From positions 865,523-929,522 of the forward strand of contig NZ_LMEA01000011.1 of NCBI RefSeq assembly GCF_001425235.1: a DNA stretch of 64,000 nt, read 5' to 3'. A program made the translations under genes and the position numbers. Positions 35,098 through 44,171 of this stretch are shown here, piece by piece (positions within the stretch are counted from its first letter, which is position 1; each line of letters starts with the position of its first letter). The DNA is from Devosia sp. Root413D1 (GTDB lineage: Bacteria > Pseudomonadota > Alphaproteobacteria > Rhizobiales > Devosiaceae). The notes under the pieces are model-generated. The model saw nothing but the letters and a program-made list of their open reading frames with translations, was not told where the DNA came from and did no database searches.

Positions 35098-36237
35098 TCA
35101 GGTCACTTGTACTGACACCTTCGGCTGGACCCGCGGAGCCAGCAGCAGCACGCCGATCGCGAACGGAATAAGACAGGCGAGCGCTGTGCGCAGGCCCACA
35201 AGGCCGGCGATGAAGCCGACGACCGGCGGGCCGATGACGTAGCCGGAAAAGCAGATCAACGACAGCGCGGCGATGTTCATCGCCGAGGAACGGCCGGGCT
35301 GCCGCGCTGCCGCCGTCACCGAGATCGGGAAGATCAGGGACGCAGCGAATCCCATCAGCGCAAAGCCCAGCAGCGCCGTCCAGACGTTTGGCGCCGCCCA
35401 GATCACCGTCAGCCCCAACAGGCCGGAAACCCCGCAGCACCGTGCGAGAAAGACCGGCCCGAGACGATCGATCAGCCGGTCGCCTGTCAGCCGTGTGCCG
35501 GCCATGATCGCCGCGAAGATGCCAAACCCTGCGCCGGTAAGCGCCGCCTGCGCCCCATGTTCGGTCCTCAGATAGACCGCCGCCCAGTCCGCCATCGCCC
35601 CTTCGAGCACGCAGGCACAGAACGGCAACAGGCAAAGCAGCAGCAGTGGCAGGTCCGGCAGGGTGAGCGCCGGTCCCGGCGCCGACGAGATCGGGGTGCG
35701 AGCCAGCTGGCCTGTCGACAAATAGGCCACCGCCATCAGCACGGGCGCAGCGACGGTGAGCGTGACATTTGCCTCGAGGTGAAACGACAGCGCGAGGCTG
35801 CCCAGAGCCGCGCCGGCGAGGTTGCCGACGCTCCATAGCCCGTGGCAGCTCGACATGATGCGCTTGCCAAGCCGCGTCTCGACGGCATCCGCCGTCGCGT
35901 TCATCGCGACTTCGACCCCGGCGATGCCGGAGCCGTAAAAGAACAATGCGACGGCGAAGCTCGGCAGATCCCACGCCAGCCCAGGCAGGATGGACGTGAG
36001 CGCCAGCCAGGCGAAGGTCAGGCGGATTGCGGCGCGTTCGGACATGCGTGAGGTGACTAAAGTGCCCACCAGCGGCAGCGACGCCATAATGCCCAGCGGC
36101 AAGGCTGCCAGCGCCAGCCCCAGCTGGCCGATATCCAGTCCCAGCTGCGCCTGGATATCTGGCAGGTGCGGCAGCCACTTGGCGATGATTAGTCCGTCCA
36201 GAAAGAAGATCAGTCGAATAGCGGCGATCGGCGACAT
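35098..36237 (-). CDS. MFS transporter (YbjJ-like)
   Basis: 379 aa, twelve hydrophobic segments. The start M-S-P-I-A-A-I-R-L-I-F-F-L-D-G and the block F-F-Y-G-S-G-I-A-G-V-E-V-A-M-N with C-H-G-L-W-S-V-G-N are typical of the inner-membrane MFS group containing E. coli YbjJ. The start at 36237 is favoured since GAGG lies six bases upstream; an ATG four codons earlier is possible. Substrate unknown. Confidence 0.88.
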   Translation of the reverse strand: MSPIAAIRLIFFLDGLIIAKWLPHLPDIQAQLGLDIGQLGLALAALPLGIMASLPLVGTLVTSRMSERAAIRLTFAWLALTSILPGLAWDLPSFAVALFFYGSGIAGVEVAMNATADAVETRLGKRIMSSCHGLWSVGNLAGAALGSLALSFHLEANVTLTVAAPVLMAVAYLSTGQLARTPISSAPGPALTLPDLPLLLLCLLPFCACVLEGAMADWAAVYLRTEHGAQAALTGAGFGIFAAIMAGTRLTGDRLIDRLGPVFLARCCGVSGLLGLTVIWAAPNVWTALLGFALMGFAASLIFPISVTAAARQPGRSSAMNIAALSLICFSGYVIGPPVVGFIAGLVGLRTALACLIPFAIGVLLLAPRVQPKVSVQVT

Positions 36238-36592
36238 TGCGAACCTCATCTACTGACCAGACGGGGAACCTGGGGCGGGGTGATTTGCGCTTGTCGTCCA
36301 CCAGGCGGTGGCGGAGCTTTCGGAGCGTTGCACAACATTGTTGGGCCAATATTTGAATGGTCGTCGGAGCTGTGCTGCCGGCGCTCTGTTTTTTCCCGCG
36401 CACGCTGGTCTGGCGAGAAGCGAACAACTGCCCGTTCGCGAAGCGGCCCGCGGCGAGCGACCGCTCCTGGCGCTGCCGGTCCTCACCGGCCGCAAAAACT
36501 GTGGCCGATCGGCTCGGCAGGTGCGATACGCCGGAGGATCGAGCCTGAGCGGGGACCCCGCGTCCGGCTCCATACCGCGTTGGGGACCGGCC
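36238..36592. other. Intergenic region between MFS gene and purC
   Basis: Divergent promoter region. Frames here lack any recognisable domain, and the purC frame extends upstream only because GC-rich DNA stays open. I see no RNA gene. Confidence 0.4.
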
Positions 36593-37579
36593 ATGTCGAC
36601 GATCGATGAAACCAAGCTCGCGCTCAGCCGGCACCAGGTGCTGAAGGAGGCGATCGACCCGCGGCTGCCCGGGCTCTATCGCGGCAAGGTGCGCGACAAT
36701 TACGACCTGCCGGATGGGCGGCGCATCCTCATCACCTCCGACCGCCTGTCGGCCTTCGATCGGGTGCTGTGCTGTGTCCCGTTCAAGGGCCAGGTGCTCA
36801 ATGGCATTGCCCGCTGGGCCTTCGCCGAGACCGCCGATATCTGCTCCAACCACGTGCTGGACTATCCCGATCCGAACATCGTCGTCGGCCGCCGCCTCGA
36901 CATCCTGCCGGTGGAGATCGTGGTGCGCGGCTACCTCGCCGGCACCACCAGCACCTCGATCCTGACCATGTACAAGGCCGGGCGCCGGCAGATGTACGGG
37001 CGGGTATTCCCCGATGGCCTCGCCGACAACCAGGCGCTCGAGACGCCGATCATCACCCCCACCAGCAAGGCCGCCGACGGGGCGCATGACGAGCCGCTCA
37101 CCGAGGCCGAAATCCTGGAGCGCGGCCTGCTCAGCGCGGCGCAGTGGCAGGAAGTGAGCGAGACCGCGCTCGCCCTGTTCGCCCGCGGCCAGGCGCTCGC
37201 CGCCGCACGCGGGCTGATCCTCGCCGATACCAAATATGAGTTCGGGCTCGATGCCGAGGGCAGGCTTCGCCTCGCCGACGAGATCCACACCCCCGATTCC
37301 AGCCGCTACTGGCGCGCCGATACCTACGAGCAGCGTCTCGCCGGCGGGCAGCGTCCGCACAGCTTCGACAAGGATGTGATCCGCGAATGGGTCGCGGCGC
37401 GATGCGATCCGTACCGCGATGAGGTCCCCGAAATCCCGGCGGAGCTGATCTGGAAAACGGCGCTGACCTATGTCGAAGCCTACCAGCGAATTACCGGCCA
37501 GCCGTTCGAGCCGCCGCCGCCCACCCCGCCGGTGCACGAGCGCGTGCTGGCGGCCCTGGCGAGTTTTCACGGGGACTGA
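36593..37579 (+). CDS. purC: SAICAR synthase (phosphoribosylaminoimidazole-succinocarboxamide synthase)
   Basis: Purine biosynthesis: joins CAIR and aspartate with ATP to give SAICAR. 328 aa, the longer Ade1-like form rather than the ~240-aa E. coli type. Marks: [31 protein letters not shown] and [14 protein letters not shown]. The ATG at 36593 has GGGGA six bases upstream. It stands alone, unlinked to other pur genes, which may mean it is a second copy. Confidence 0.94.
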   Translation: MSTIDETKLALSRHQVLKEAIDPRLPGLYRGKVRDNYDLPDGRRILITSDRLSAFDRVLCCVPFKGQVLNGIARWAFAETADICSNHVLDYPDPNIVVGRRLDILPVEIVVRGYLAGTTSTSILTMYKAGRRQMYGRVFPDGLADNQALETPIITPTSKAADGAHDEPLTEAEILERGLLSAAQWQEVSETALALFARGQALAAARGLILADTKYEFGLDAEGRLRLADEIHTPDSSRYWRADTYEQRLAGGQRPHSFDKDVIREWVAARCDPYRDEVPEIPAELIWKTALTYVEAYQRITGQPFEPPPPTPPVHERVLAALASFHGD

Positions 37580-37699
37580 GAGCCAGGCGCGAGGGGAGCT
37601 CCCCTGCACTCCGCGGCACGCTCGAGCTGTTGGCGGCATGCGCTTCGCCAGCGTCAAATTGCGGATCGACTATCGCGGAACGCGGGCGTATCAGGCGAT

Positions 37700-38710
37700 A
37701 TGACTTCGCCGCAGCCCGGCCCCGAGGCCCAGTCCTTGTCCGCAATCGCCATCAGTGTCGATGGACTGAGCGCCGCCTATGCGGGCAAGACCGTGCTCGA
37801 CAACCTGACTTTGGAGATCCGGCGCGGCTCGAGCTTCGCCTTGCTGGGCCCCAATGGCGCCGGCAAGACCACCCTGCTCAATATCCTCTCGACGCTGCGC
37901 CGCCCCGATGGCGGCAGCGCGCGCGTCGCCGGGGCGGACGTGGTGCGCCAGCAGACCGAGGCGCGGCGCTCGCTCGGCGTGGTGTTCCAGGATTCGAGCC
38001 TCGATGATCGCCTGACCGCCTGGGAAAACCTCGAGTTCCACGGTCTCGTCTACGGCATGGCGCCCAAACGCCGGCGCGAGCGCAGCGCCGCGGTGCTGGC
38101 GCTGGTCGAGCTCGAGGACTGGCGCGACGAGATCGTCCGCAGCTTTTCGGGCGGCATGCGGCGCCGGCTGGAGATCGCCCGCGCCCTGTTGCACGAGCCG
38201 CAGATCCTGTTCCTCGACGAGCCGACGGCGGGGCTCGACGCCCAGACCCGGGTGCGGATCTGGCGCTACCTCGATGAGTTGCGACGGGCCCGCGACCTGA
38301 CTGTGCTGACCACCACGCACTATATCGAGGAGGTCGAGGGCGCCGATACGATCTGCATCATCGACCATGGCAAGATCATCGCCCAGGGCTCGCCCGAGGC
38401 GCTGAAGGCCCAGTACGGCAGCCGCTGGCTGCACCTCACCCCGCGCGACCAGGCGGCGCTCGAGGCGATCCAGGCGGCCCGCCCCGATGCGCAGCCGCTC
38501 GGCGCGCATGGCCTTGCGCTCCCCGCCGATGATGGCGCCATGACCGATGCTTTCCTCGCGACTTTCCGCGATCGGCTGGTCGAGGTGCGGTTCCAGGATC
38601 CGACGCTCGAGAGCGTCTTCCTGTCGCTCACCGGCCGCCAGTTGCGCGATCGCGCCGACGACCAGCACAATGCCGACAAGGCCGCCGGCCGGCGCGGAGG
38701 GCGGCGATGA
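37700..38710 (+). CDS. ABC transporter ATPase of a PQQ-dehydrogenase-associated system
   Basis: 336 aa, cytoplasmic. Walker A G-P-N-G-A-G-K-T-T, Q-loop V-V-F-Q-D, signature S-F-S-G-G-M-R-R-R, Walker B I-L-F-L-D-E-P-T-A-G-L-D, and a C-terminal extension as in DrrA-type exporters. With the permease and binding protein behind it (ATGA overlaps) and the PQQ dehydrogenase downstream, it fits the ABC set described next to PQQ alcohol oxidation genes, thought to handle alcohols or their products. Direction of transport is not known. Confidence 0.9.
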   Translation: MTSPQPGPEAQSLSAIAISVDGLSAAYAGKTVLDNLTLEIRRGSSFALLGPNGAGKTTLLNILSTLRRPDGGSARVAGADVVRQQTEARRSLGVVFQDSSLDDRLTAWENLEFHGLVYGMAPKRRRERSAAVLALVELEDWRDEIVRSFSGGMRRRLEIARALLHEPQILFLDEPTAGLDAQTRVRIWRYLDELRRARDLTVLTTTHYIEEVEGADTICIIDHGKIIAQGSPEALKAQYGSRWLHLTPRDQAALEAIQAARPDAQPLGAHGLALPADDGAMTDAFLATFRDRLVEVRFQDPTLESVFLSLTGRQLRDRADDQHNADKAAGRRGGRR

Positions 38711-39519
38711 ACCCGATCGTCATGGCGCTGCGTGGCCTCTATGGCGTCTGGCTGCGCGAAATCACCCGCGCCACGCGCGACCGGGCGCAGCTCATCGGCG
38801 GCATCAGCCGGCCGCTGATCTGGCTGTTGATCCTCGGCGTCGGGCTCAACCCCTATTTCCGCGGCGAGGTCTATGGCGAGGTCCGCTTCGTCATCCCCTA
38901 CACTTACCTGCAGTTCCTGTTCCCGGCCGTCATCGTCCTCAACATCATGTACACCTCGATCCAGTTCGCGGTGTCGGTGATCTGGGATCGCGAATTCGGG
39001 TTCCTGCGCGAAGTGCTGGTGTCGCCCATGCCGCGCTGGCTGATCCTGCTCGGCAAGGTGCTCGGCGGCGCCACCGTGGCGACGCTGCACGGCGCGCTGG
39101 TGCTGATCCTCGCCCGCTTCGCCGACGTTACCCTCAGCCTCGAGCAGGTGGCGCTGGCCCTGCTGCTGATGTTCATCCTGGCGTTCGGGCTCACCAGCTT
39201 CGGGGTGATCCTTGCGGCCCGGGTGCGCAGTTTCGAGGGGTTCGGCGTGTTCTCCAACACGGTGATCCTGCCGCTCTACTTCACCTCTTCGTCGATCTTT
39301 CCGCTCGATCCGGCGCTGACTCGGGCCCAGCAGGCGGTGACCTATCCCGAGTGGCTGGTGTTCCTGGTGCAGATCAACCCGATCACCTATGCCGTCGATG
39401 CGCTGCGCGGCGTGCTGATCAATTTCAACCAGTTCGCCCCCGCAATGGGTGTCGGGGTCATCGTCGCTATGGCGGTGGTGTTCTTTGTCGTCGCCACCAT
39501 CGATTTCGCGCGGCAATGA
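38707..39519 (+). CDS. ABC-2 type permease
   Basis: 270 aa with six hydrophobic segments and the ABC-2 layout: a cytoplasmic amphipathic N-terminus (W-L-R-E-I-T-R), E-F-G-F-L-R-E-V-L-V-S-P between helices 2 and 3, and the C-terminal F-P-L-D-P-A-L-T...N-P-I-T-Y-A-V-D-A-L-R motif. It overlaps the ATPase gene by ATGA and the binding-protein gene by ATGA. Confidence 0.92.
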   Translation: MNPIVMALRGLYGVWLREITRATRDRAQLIGGISRPLIWLLILGVGLNPYFRGEVYGEVRFVIPYTYLQFLFPAVIVLNIMYTSIQFAVSVIWDREFGFLREVLVSPMPRWLILLGKVLGGATVATLHGALVLILARFADVTLSLEQVALALLLMFILAFGLTSFGVILAARVRSFEGFGVFSNTVILPLYFTSSSIFPLDPALTRAQQAVTYPEWLVFLVQINPITYAVDALRGVLINFNQFAPAMGVGVIVAMAVVFFVVATIDFARQ

Positions 39520-40325
39520 AAGGCGGCAGAAATCGCTGGATCCAGCCTGCGATCAACCTGTTGATCACGGTGGCGCTGCTGACGACGCTCAGCTTTTTGC
39601 CGCCCGATACCTCGCTCAGCGATCGGCAGAAGACCGGCGTCTTGAAACTCTGCGTGCCGCCGAGCTACCCGCCCCTCGTCACCGGCGATCCGCAGCAGCC
39701 CGGCTTCGACATTGAGCTCGGGGGTAAGGTGGCGGCAGAGCTGGGGCTGCGGCTCGCCGTCAACACGCTCAGTTCGATCGGCACCGACTTCAATCCGCGC
39801 AACTGGTCGCTGACCCGAGGCCAGTGCGACATCATTGCCGGTGGCGTCGCCGACACGCTGCAGAGCCGCAGTTTCCTCCAGACCATCCCCACGCCGATCG
39901 AGACCGGCTGGGTGGGGGTATCGAAGAGCGGACAACTCCCCGCGGCCGGCGGCTCCGTCGTGGTGCTGCCCGGCACCAGCGGGCTCGACCGGCTGAAACT
40001 GTCGGGCTGGCTCAGACAGCAATCGCGGCAGGTGATTCCCGCCCGGTCGCCGCAGCAATTCGCCGAAACCCTGGCGAGCGGGCGCGCTGCGGCCGGCATC
40101 ACCGAGCGCTTTCTCACGGCTGGCATGGCATTGCCTGAGGGCGTCACGCCGTTCTGGTTGGACGAGGCGCAGTTCCCGCGCTTCCGCATGGCGTTCGGCC
40201 TGTGGAAGGGCGACCAGACGCTCAAGCGGGCCGTCGCCGCGGCGCTGCAGAGGCTAGAGGCCGCCGGCGACATGGCGGCGCTGGAGGCTCGTTATCATAT
40301 TGAAACCATTGAAGAAGCGCCGTGA
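39516..40325 (+). CDS. Periplasmic substrate-binding protein linked to PQQ system
   Basis: 269 aa. One N-terminal hydrophobic segment (signal or anchor, residues about 9-30), then a family 3 solute-binding fold: L-K-L-C-V-P-P-S-Y-P-P, G-F-D-I-E-L-G-G-K-V-A, Q-C-D-I-I-A-G-G-V-A-D-T. Such proteins accompany quinoprotein dehydrogenases. It is co-translated with an ABC-2 permease, which normally would not use a binding protein; a periplasmic assembly or sensing role is possible. Confidence 0.85.
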   Translation: MKGGRNRWIQPAINLLITVALLTTLSFLPPDTSLSDRQKTGVLKLCVPPSYPPLVTGDPQQPGFDIELGGKVAAELGLRLAVNTLSSIGTDFNPRNWSLTRGQCDIIAGGVADTLQSRSFLQTIPTPIETGWVGVSKSGQLPAAGGSVVVLPGTSGLDRLKLSGWLRQQSRQVIPARSPQQFAETLASGRAAAGITERFLTAGMALPEGVTPFWLDEAQFPRFRMAFGLWKGDQTLKRAVAAALQRLEAAGDMAALEARYHIETIEEAP

Positions 40326-40343
40326 ACGCACGGCGCCAGTTTT
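40317..40343 (+). terminator. Hairpin at end of ABC operon
   Basis: GCGCCGT (40317-40323) pairs with ACGGCGC (40330-40336) and is followed by CAGTTTT. The stem overlaps the last codons of the binding-protein gene, separating it from the cytochrome and dehydrogenase unit. Confidence 0.55.
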
Positions 40344-40515
40344 GGTTCCATCACTAAATTTTGCTTCACTATGACGAAAGTCGCATGGGCGTGCGAACCG
40401 ATTATGCATTTTGTGAGATTGAGAGATGGCCGCTGAAATGTCAGTTCCCATAGACGACGTGCCGAACGGAATCTTCCTCCCGGTCGGTGCGCCAGCCCAT
40501 TCTCGGGAGACGAAG

Positions 40516-41136
40516 ATGCCCCTAAAGATCACCCCCCTCGCGGTTGTCGCCCTGGCTGCCGCGTTGTCCGGTGGCGGTGCCCATGCCGCCGGTTTCACCG
40601 CCGAGCAGGCCACTGCCGGCGAAACTGCCTACAACGCCAACTGCGCCCAGTGTCACGGCAAGCAGCTCGAGGGTCCGGATGCTCCCGGTCTCGCGGGCTC
40701 GGACGTGATGCAGAACTGGGCCACGGCCGGCGGGTTGTACGACTTTATTCACGTTGCCATGCCGCCCTCGGCGCCGGGCCAGCTTGGCGATGAGACCTAT
40801 CTCAACATCATTGCTTACATCATGAAGTTCAACGGCGCCCAGCCGGGGGACGAGCCGCTGACATCAGATGCCGCCAAGCTCGCCGCCATTTCTCTGCCGG
40901 CCGAGACCCAGGCAGGCGCTGCCGCGGCGGCGCCCGCCGCAACGGCAACGCCCGACGCCACCACTGCTGCCGCTGCAACTGCCGTTCCGCAGGCTTTCAC
41001 CTGGGGCAAGCAGCTGCCGGGTGGCCCTGCCCCCACCGATGCCGCGGCGCCCGCCGCTGCAACGACTCCCGCAGTTCCGCAGGCCTTCACCTGGGGCAAG
41101 ACGCTCCCCACCGTCGCCGCGCCCGCTGCCAACTGA
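40516..41136 (+). CDS. Cytochrome c with Ala/Pro-rich repeated tail
   Basis: 206 aa. Signal peptide residues 1-23 (A-H-A), then one c-type heme domain with C-A-Q-C-H and a distal Met (V-A-M-P-P). After about residue 125 comes a low-complexity Ala/Pro/Thr linker carrying two copies of V-P-Q-A-F-T-W-G-K-x-L-P. It lies 42 bases before the PQQ dehydrogenase and is its likely electron acceptor. The repeated W-G-K peptides may be docking tags. GGGAG precedes the ATG at 40516. Confidence 0.9.
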   Translation: MPLKITPLAVVALAAALSGGGAHAAGFTAEQATAGETAYNANCAQCHGKQLEGPDAPGLAGSDVMQNWATAGGLYDFIHVAMPPSAPGQLGDETYLNIIAYIMKFNGAQPGDEPLTSDAAKLAAISLPAETQAGAAAAAPAATATPDATTAAAATAVPQAFTWGKQLPGGPAPTDAAAPAAATTPAVPQAFTWGKTLPTVAAPAAN

Positions 41137-41178
41137 GTTATCTGGCGCACTGATGTGTGCCGCTTTTAGGAGGTCTCG

Positions 41179-43017
41179 ATGAAAATCGAACTTTTGAAGT
41201 CCGTGTTGGTCGCCACGACCGCGCTGGCATTGTTTGCTGGCCCTGCCCTCGCACAGAACGCGGCTGCGCCCGCGGCGACCGCGCCCGCTGCGGCTGCACC
41301 CGCCGCCGATGCGGCAGCCACGCCCGCTCCGGAGCGGACCAAGAACTATGTCCCGGTCACGGCCGACATGCTGGCCAATCCGCCTAAGGAAGAGTGGTTG
41401 ATGTTCCGCGGGAACTACAACAACCAGGGCTATAGCCAGCTCGACCTGATCAACAAGGATACCGTTGGCAAGCTGCAGCTCGCCTGGGCCTGGCCGATGG
41501 CCGAAGCCGGCATCCAGGAAACCGCGCCGCTGGTGCACGACGGCATCATGTTCCTGCAGACCAACAACAACATCGTCGAGGCGCTCGACGCCAAGACCGG
41601 TGACCTGGTCTGGCAGTATCGCCCGACGCTGGCCGAGCTGCCCAGCTCCTGGAGCTACCAGATCAACCAGGCGCGCCGGCAGAAGAACTCGATCGCGCTC
41701 TATGAGGACAAGATCATCCTCACCACCGTCGACGCACGCATCGTCGTGCTCAATGCCAAGGACGGCAAGCCGGTGTGGGAGAAGCAGGTCCTCGATACCC
41801 AGAAGGGCTACAGCTACACCGTTGGCCCGCTGATCGCCGACGGCAAGATCATCTCCGCCATTTCCGGCTGCTCGATCGCCGGCACCGCCGGCGGTTGCTT
41901 CATCATGGCGCACGACATCAACACCGGTGAAGAGCTCTGGCGCTTCAACACCATCGACGACCCGGAAAACCCCAAGCAGGGTGAAAGCTGGGGCGATGTG
42001 CCGCCGGAAAACCGCTGGGGCGGCACGCCCTGGACGACCGGCGCCTATGATCCGGCAACCAAGACCACGTTCTGGGGCATCGGTATGCCTGGCCCCTATT
42101 CCGAGCTGATCCGCGGCTCGGGCGAAGGCAGCGTGCTCTACACCAACTCGACGCTCGCCCTCGACGTCGAGACCGGCAAGCTCAAGTGGTACTACCAGCA
42201 CCTGCCGCGCGATAACTGGGACCTCGACAGCCCGTTCGAACGCATCCTGGTCGACCAGGAAGTCGACGGCAAGACGCAGCACCTCCTGATCACCGCCGCC
42301 GGCAAGAACGGCATCGTCTTCGCCCTCGATCGCGATACCGGCAAGTACCTGTGGCACAAGGACACCGTGCAGCAGAACGTCGTGACCGGCGTCGATGCCG
42401 ACGGCACCGTGCAGATCAACACCGACCTTATCTCCAAGGCGGTCGGCGAAGAGCACCTGGTCTGCGCCTCGGTTTCGGGTGGGAAGCTCTGGATGACCGG
42501 CTCGTACAGCCCGCTCACCCAGGCCTATTATGTGCCGCTGACCGAAGCCTGCAACACCGTGGCCCCGACCCAGGTCGAGTTCACCGCCGGCAACGCCGTC
42601 GGCGCCGTCAAGTTCGGGCCGCGCGTGCTGCCCGAAGGCATCACCGATGCGGGCCTGCTCGATGCGGTCGGCATCAACCCGACGCAGGGCGACCACAAGT
42701 GGCAGTATCGCAGCCGCCCGTCGATGACCTCGTCGGTGCTGGCCACGGCCGGCGGCCTGGTGTTCGGCGGCGACGCCGCCCGCAACATCAACGCCTGGGA
42801 TCAGGAGACCGGCGAGGTCGTCTGGTCGCAGCGCCTGAACGCTCCGATCGGCGGCTACCCGTCGACCTACGAGATCGATGGCGAGCAGTACCTCGTGGTG
42901 CCGACCGGTTACTCGAACGCCGCCAGCTCGATCTCCTCGGCCTTCCCGGAGATCCCGCTGCCGACCGGCTCGGGCAACTCGATCTTCGTATTCAAGCTGC
43001 CCAAGTCCGGAAGCTGA
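41179..43017 (+). CDS. PQQ-dependent alcohol dehydrogenase
   Basis: 612 aa periplasmic quinoprotein: signal peptide (1-25, A-L-A before Q26), an Ala/Pro-rich linker to about 52, then the eight-bladed propeller with W-x-x-D/N-x2-T-G tryptophan-docking repeats. The catalytic site is R-D-N-W-D-L-D-S-P with D348 as base and D350 two residues on; Asp at that +2 position is linked to lanthanide use in XoxF/ExaF enzymes. The usual S-G-A-E metal Glu is replaced by S-G-C-S (residues 229-232), and there is no vicinal Cys-Cys pair; C231 and C240 flank a Gly loop instead. Substrate unknown; Devosia strains have PQQ dehydrogenases that oxidise the mycotoxin deoxynivalenol. Confidence 0.93.
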   Translation: MKIELLKSVLVATTALALFAGPALAQNAAAPAATAPAAAAPAADAAATPAPERTKNYVPVTADMLANPPKEEWLMFRGNYNNQGYSQLDLINKDTVGKLQLAWAWPMAEAGIQETAPLVHDGIMFLQTNNNIVEALDAKTGDLVWQYRPTLAELPSSWSYQINQARRQKNSIALYEDKIILTTVDARIVVLNAKDGKPVWEKQVLDTQKGYSYTVGPLIADGKIISAISGCSIAGTAGGCFIMAHDINTGEELWRFNTIDDPENPKQGESWGDVPPENRWGGTPWTTGAYDPATKTTFWGIGMPGPYSELIRGSGEGSVLYTNSTLALDVETGKLKWYYQHLPRDNWDLDSPFERILVDQEVDGKTQHLLITAAGKNGIVFALDRDTGKYLWHKDTVQQNVVTGVDADGTVQINTDLISKAVGEEHLVCASVSGGKLWMTGSYSPLTQAYYVPLTEACNTVAPTQVEFTAGNAVGAVKFGPRVLPEGITDAGLLDAVGINPTQGDHKWQYRSRPSMTSSVLATAGGLVFGGDAARNINAWDQETGEVVWSQRLNAPIGGYPSTYEIDGEQYLVVPTGYSNAASSISSAFPEIPLPTGSGNSIFVFKLPKSGS

Positions 43018-43038
43018 ATGATCTGATCGGAACGAATG

Positions 43039-43067
43039 GGAAAGGGGCCGCTGGCCCCTTTCCTTTT
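43039..43067 (+). terminator. Rho-independent terminator after PQQ dehydrogenase
   Basis: GGAAAGGGGCC-GCT-GGCCCCTTTCC forms a perfect 11-bp stem with a 3-base loop and is followed directly by TTTTT. It starts 22 bases after the stop codon. Confidence 0.92.
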
Positions 43068-43118
43068 TAGATCACGGATGGGTTGAATCACTGCCACTGC
43101 CATCGCCCCACCCTCGAT

Positions 43119-43196
43119 GTCATCCCTGCGAAAGCAGGGACCCAACTCACGGCCCGCGCAGGTGGATGGATGGGTCCCTGCTTTCGCAGGGATGAC
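43119..43196. repeat. GAAA-hairpin repeat, copy 2, with 26-base perfect inverted repeat
   Basis: Bases 43119-43144 are the exact reverse complement of 43171-43196, with a 26-base spacer. Each arm is itself a hairpin: CCCTGC-GAAA-GCAGGG and its complement. The spacer (CCCGCGCAGGTGGATGGA) also resembles copy 1 at 982-1163. It lies between the terminator and the MoxJ-like gene. Confidence 0.85.
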
Positions 43197-43274
43197 AGCC
43201 GGTGGATGGGTCGAAGCTCGAGCACACCCCCTTCTCCGGCGCAGTCCAAAAGTGAAACGACCTAGGAGACTATC

Positions 43275-44099
43275 ATGCTGCTGAAACTGCTCGCCCCGGC
43301 GCTGCTGCTGCTCTCGACCGGCGCCGCCCTCGCCCAGACCTCGGGCGTGCCGCCGGAAGAGTTCGACAATACCCGCCGCCAGGCCGGCGACTCGATCCAG
43401 GTCTGTTTCGACCGCACCAGTCTAGGCCGCGCCTTCGACGAGGCGGTGGCCAAGGCGCTGGGTGATGCGCTGTTTCTCGAGGTGAAGGTGATGGAAGGCT
43501 TTGGCGGCTTTCCGCTCACCGGCGATGGCTTCATGGACGAGCTGAACCTCGCCATGAACAATGACTGTGACATGTTCATGGGGGTCTCGGTGTCGCCCAA
43601 TACGCCCTTGTCTGACAGCTTCTCGATCACCCGCCCTTACGCCACCATCCCGTTTGTCCTCGCCGTCAAGAACCCCGACTGGCAGCGGCTCGGCGATATC
43701 CCCAAAGACCAGCGGCTCGGCACGGCAATCGCCAGCATGGGCGAGATGAACTACATCACCTGGGCGCAGCAGCGCAGCAAGGCCGACCGCTGGGTGCGGC
43801 TGCCCTATGCCGACCCGAACCTGATGGCGACCCGGGTGCTCGACGGCACCATTGCCGGGATGATCCTGTGGCAGCCGGTGCTGGCGCGCCTGCAACAGGA
43901 ACGACCCGAGGCAGCCGCGCTCCGCGTCATCGCCAACGATCCCATCCCCGCTTCCGAGACCCATGTCGGCGCCCTGGTCTCGAGCCGCAACGGCTTTTTG
44001 AGGAGCCAGATCGACCAGGCCATCGACGCCCTCGTCGCCGACGGCACCATCGATGGCCTGCTCAAGCAGTTCGGCTACGCCGGGCGGGCTGGGGAGTAG
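43275..44099 (+). CDS. Quinoprotein-associated periplasmic binding protein (MoxJ-like)
   Basis: 274 aa with a signal peptide (residues 1-20, A-L-A before Q21) and a solute-binding fold: S-I-Q-V-C-F-D-R-T-S-L, D-C-D-M-F-M-G-V-S, G-E-M-N-Y-I-T-W, T-I-A-G-M-I-L-W-Q-P. It resembles the MoxJ/XoxJ-type proteins thought to activate or assemble PQQ dehydrogenases. AGGAG stands six bases before the ATG. It probably belongs to the dehydrogenase system despite the terminator and repeat between them. Confidence 0.82.
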   Translation: MLLKLLAPALLLLSTGAALAQTSGVPPEEFDNTRRQAGDSIQVCFDRTSLGRAFDEAVAKALGDALFLEVKVMEGFGGFPLTGDGFMDELNLAMNNDCDMFMGVSVSPNTPLSDSFSITRPYATIPFVLAVKNPDWQRLGDIPKDQRLGTAIASMGEMNYITWAQQRSKADRWVRLPYADPNLMATRVLDGTIAGMILWQPVLARLQQERPEAAALRVIANDPIPASETHVGALVSSRNGFLRSQIDQAIDALVADGTIDGLLKQFGYAGRAGE

Positions 44100-44171
44100 A
44101 CCCAAGCGCACCGGCCTCTCCGTAATCCTCCCCCGCGTGGCGTGGGAGGATTACCGCACCGCCGGTGCCCC

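Noticed and set aside
34967-37657. An 896-aa minus-strand frame
   Set aside because: It crosses purC and the MFS gene in the wrong frames and has no recognisable domain; open only because of high GC.
40864-42696. A 610-aa minus-strand frame across the cytochrome and PQQ dehydrogenase
   Set aside because: Antisense of two secreted proteins with clear motifs and signals; composition is not protein-like.
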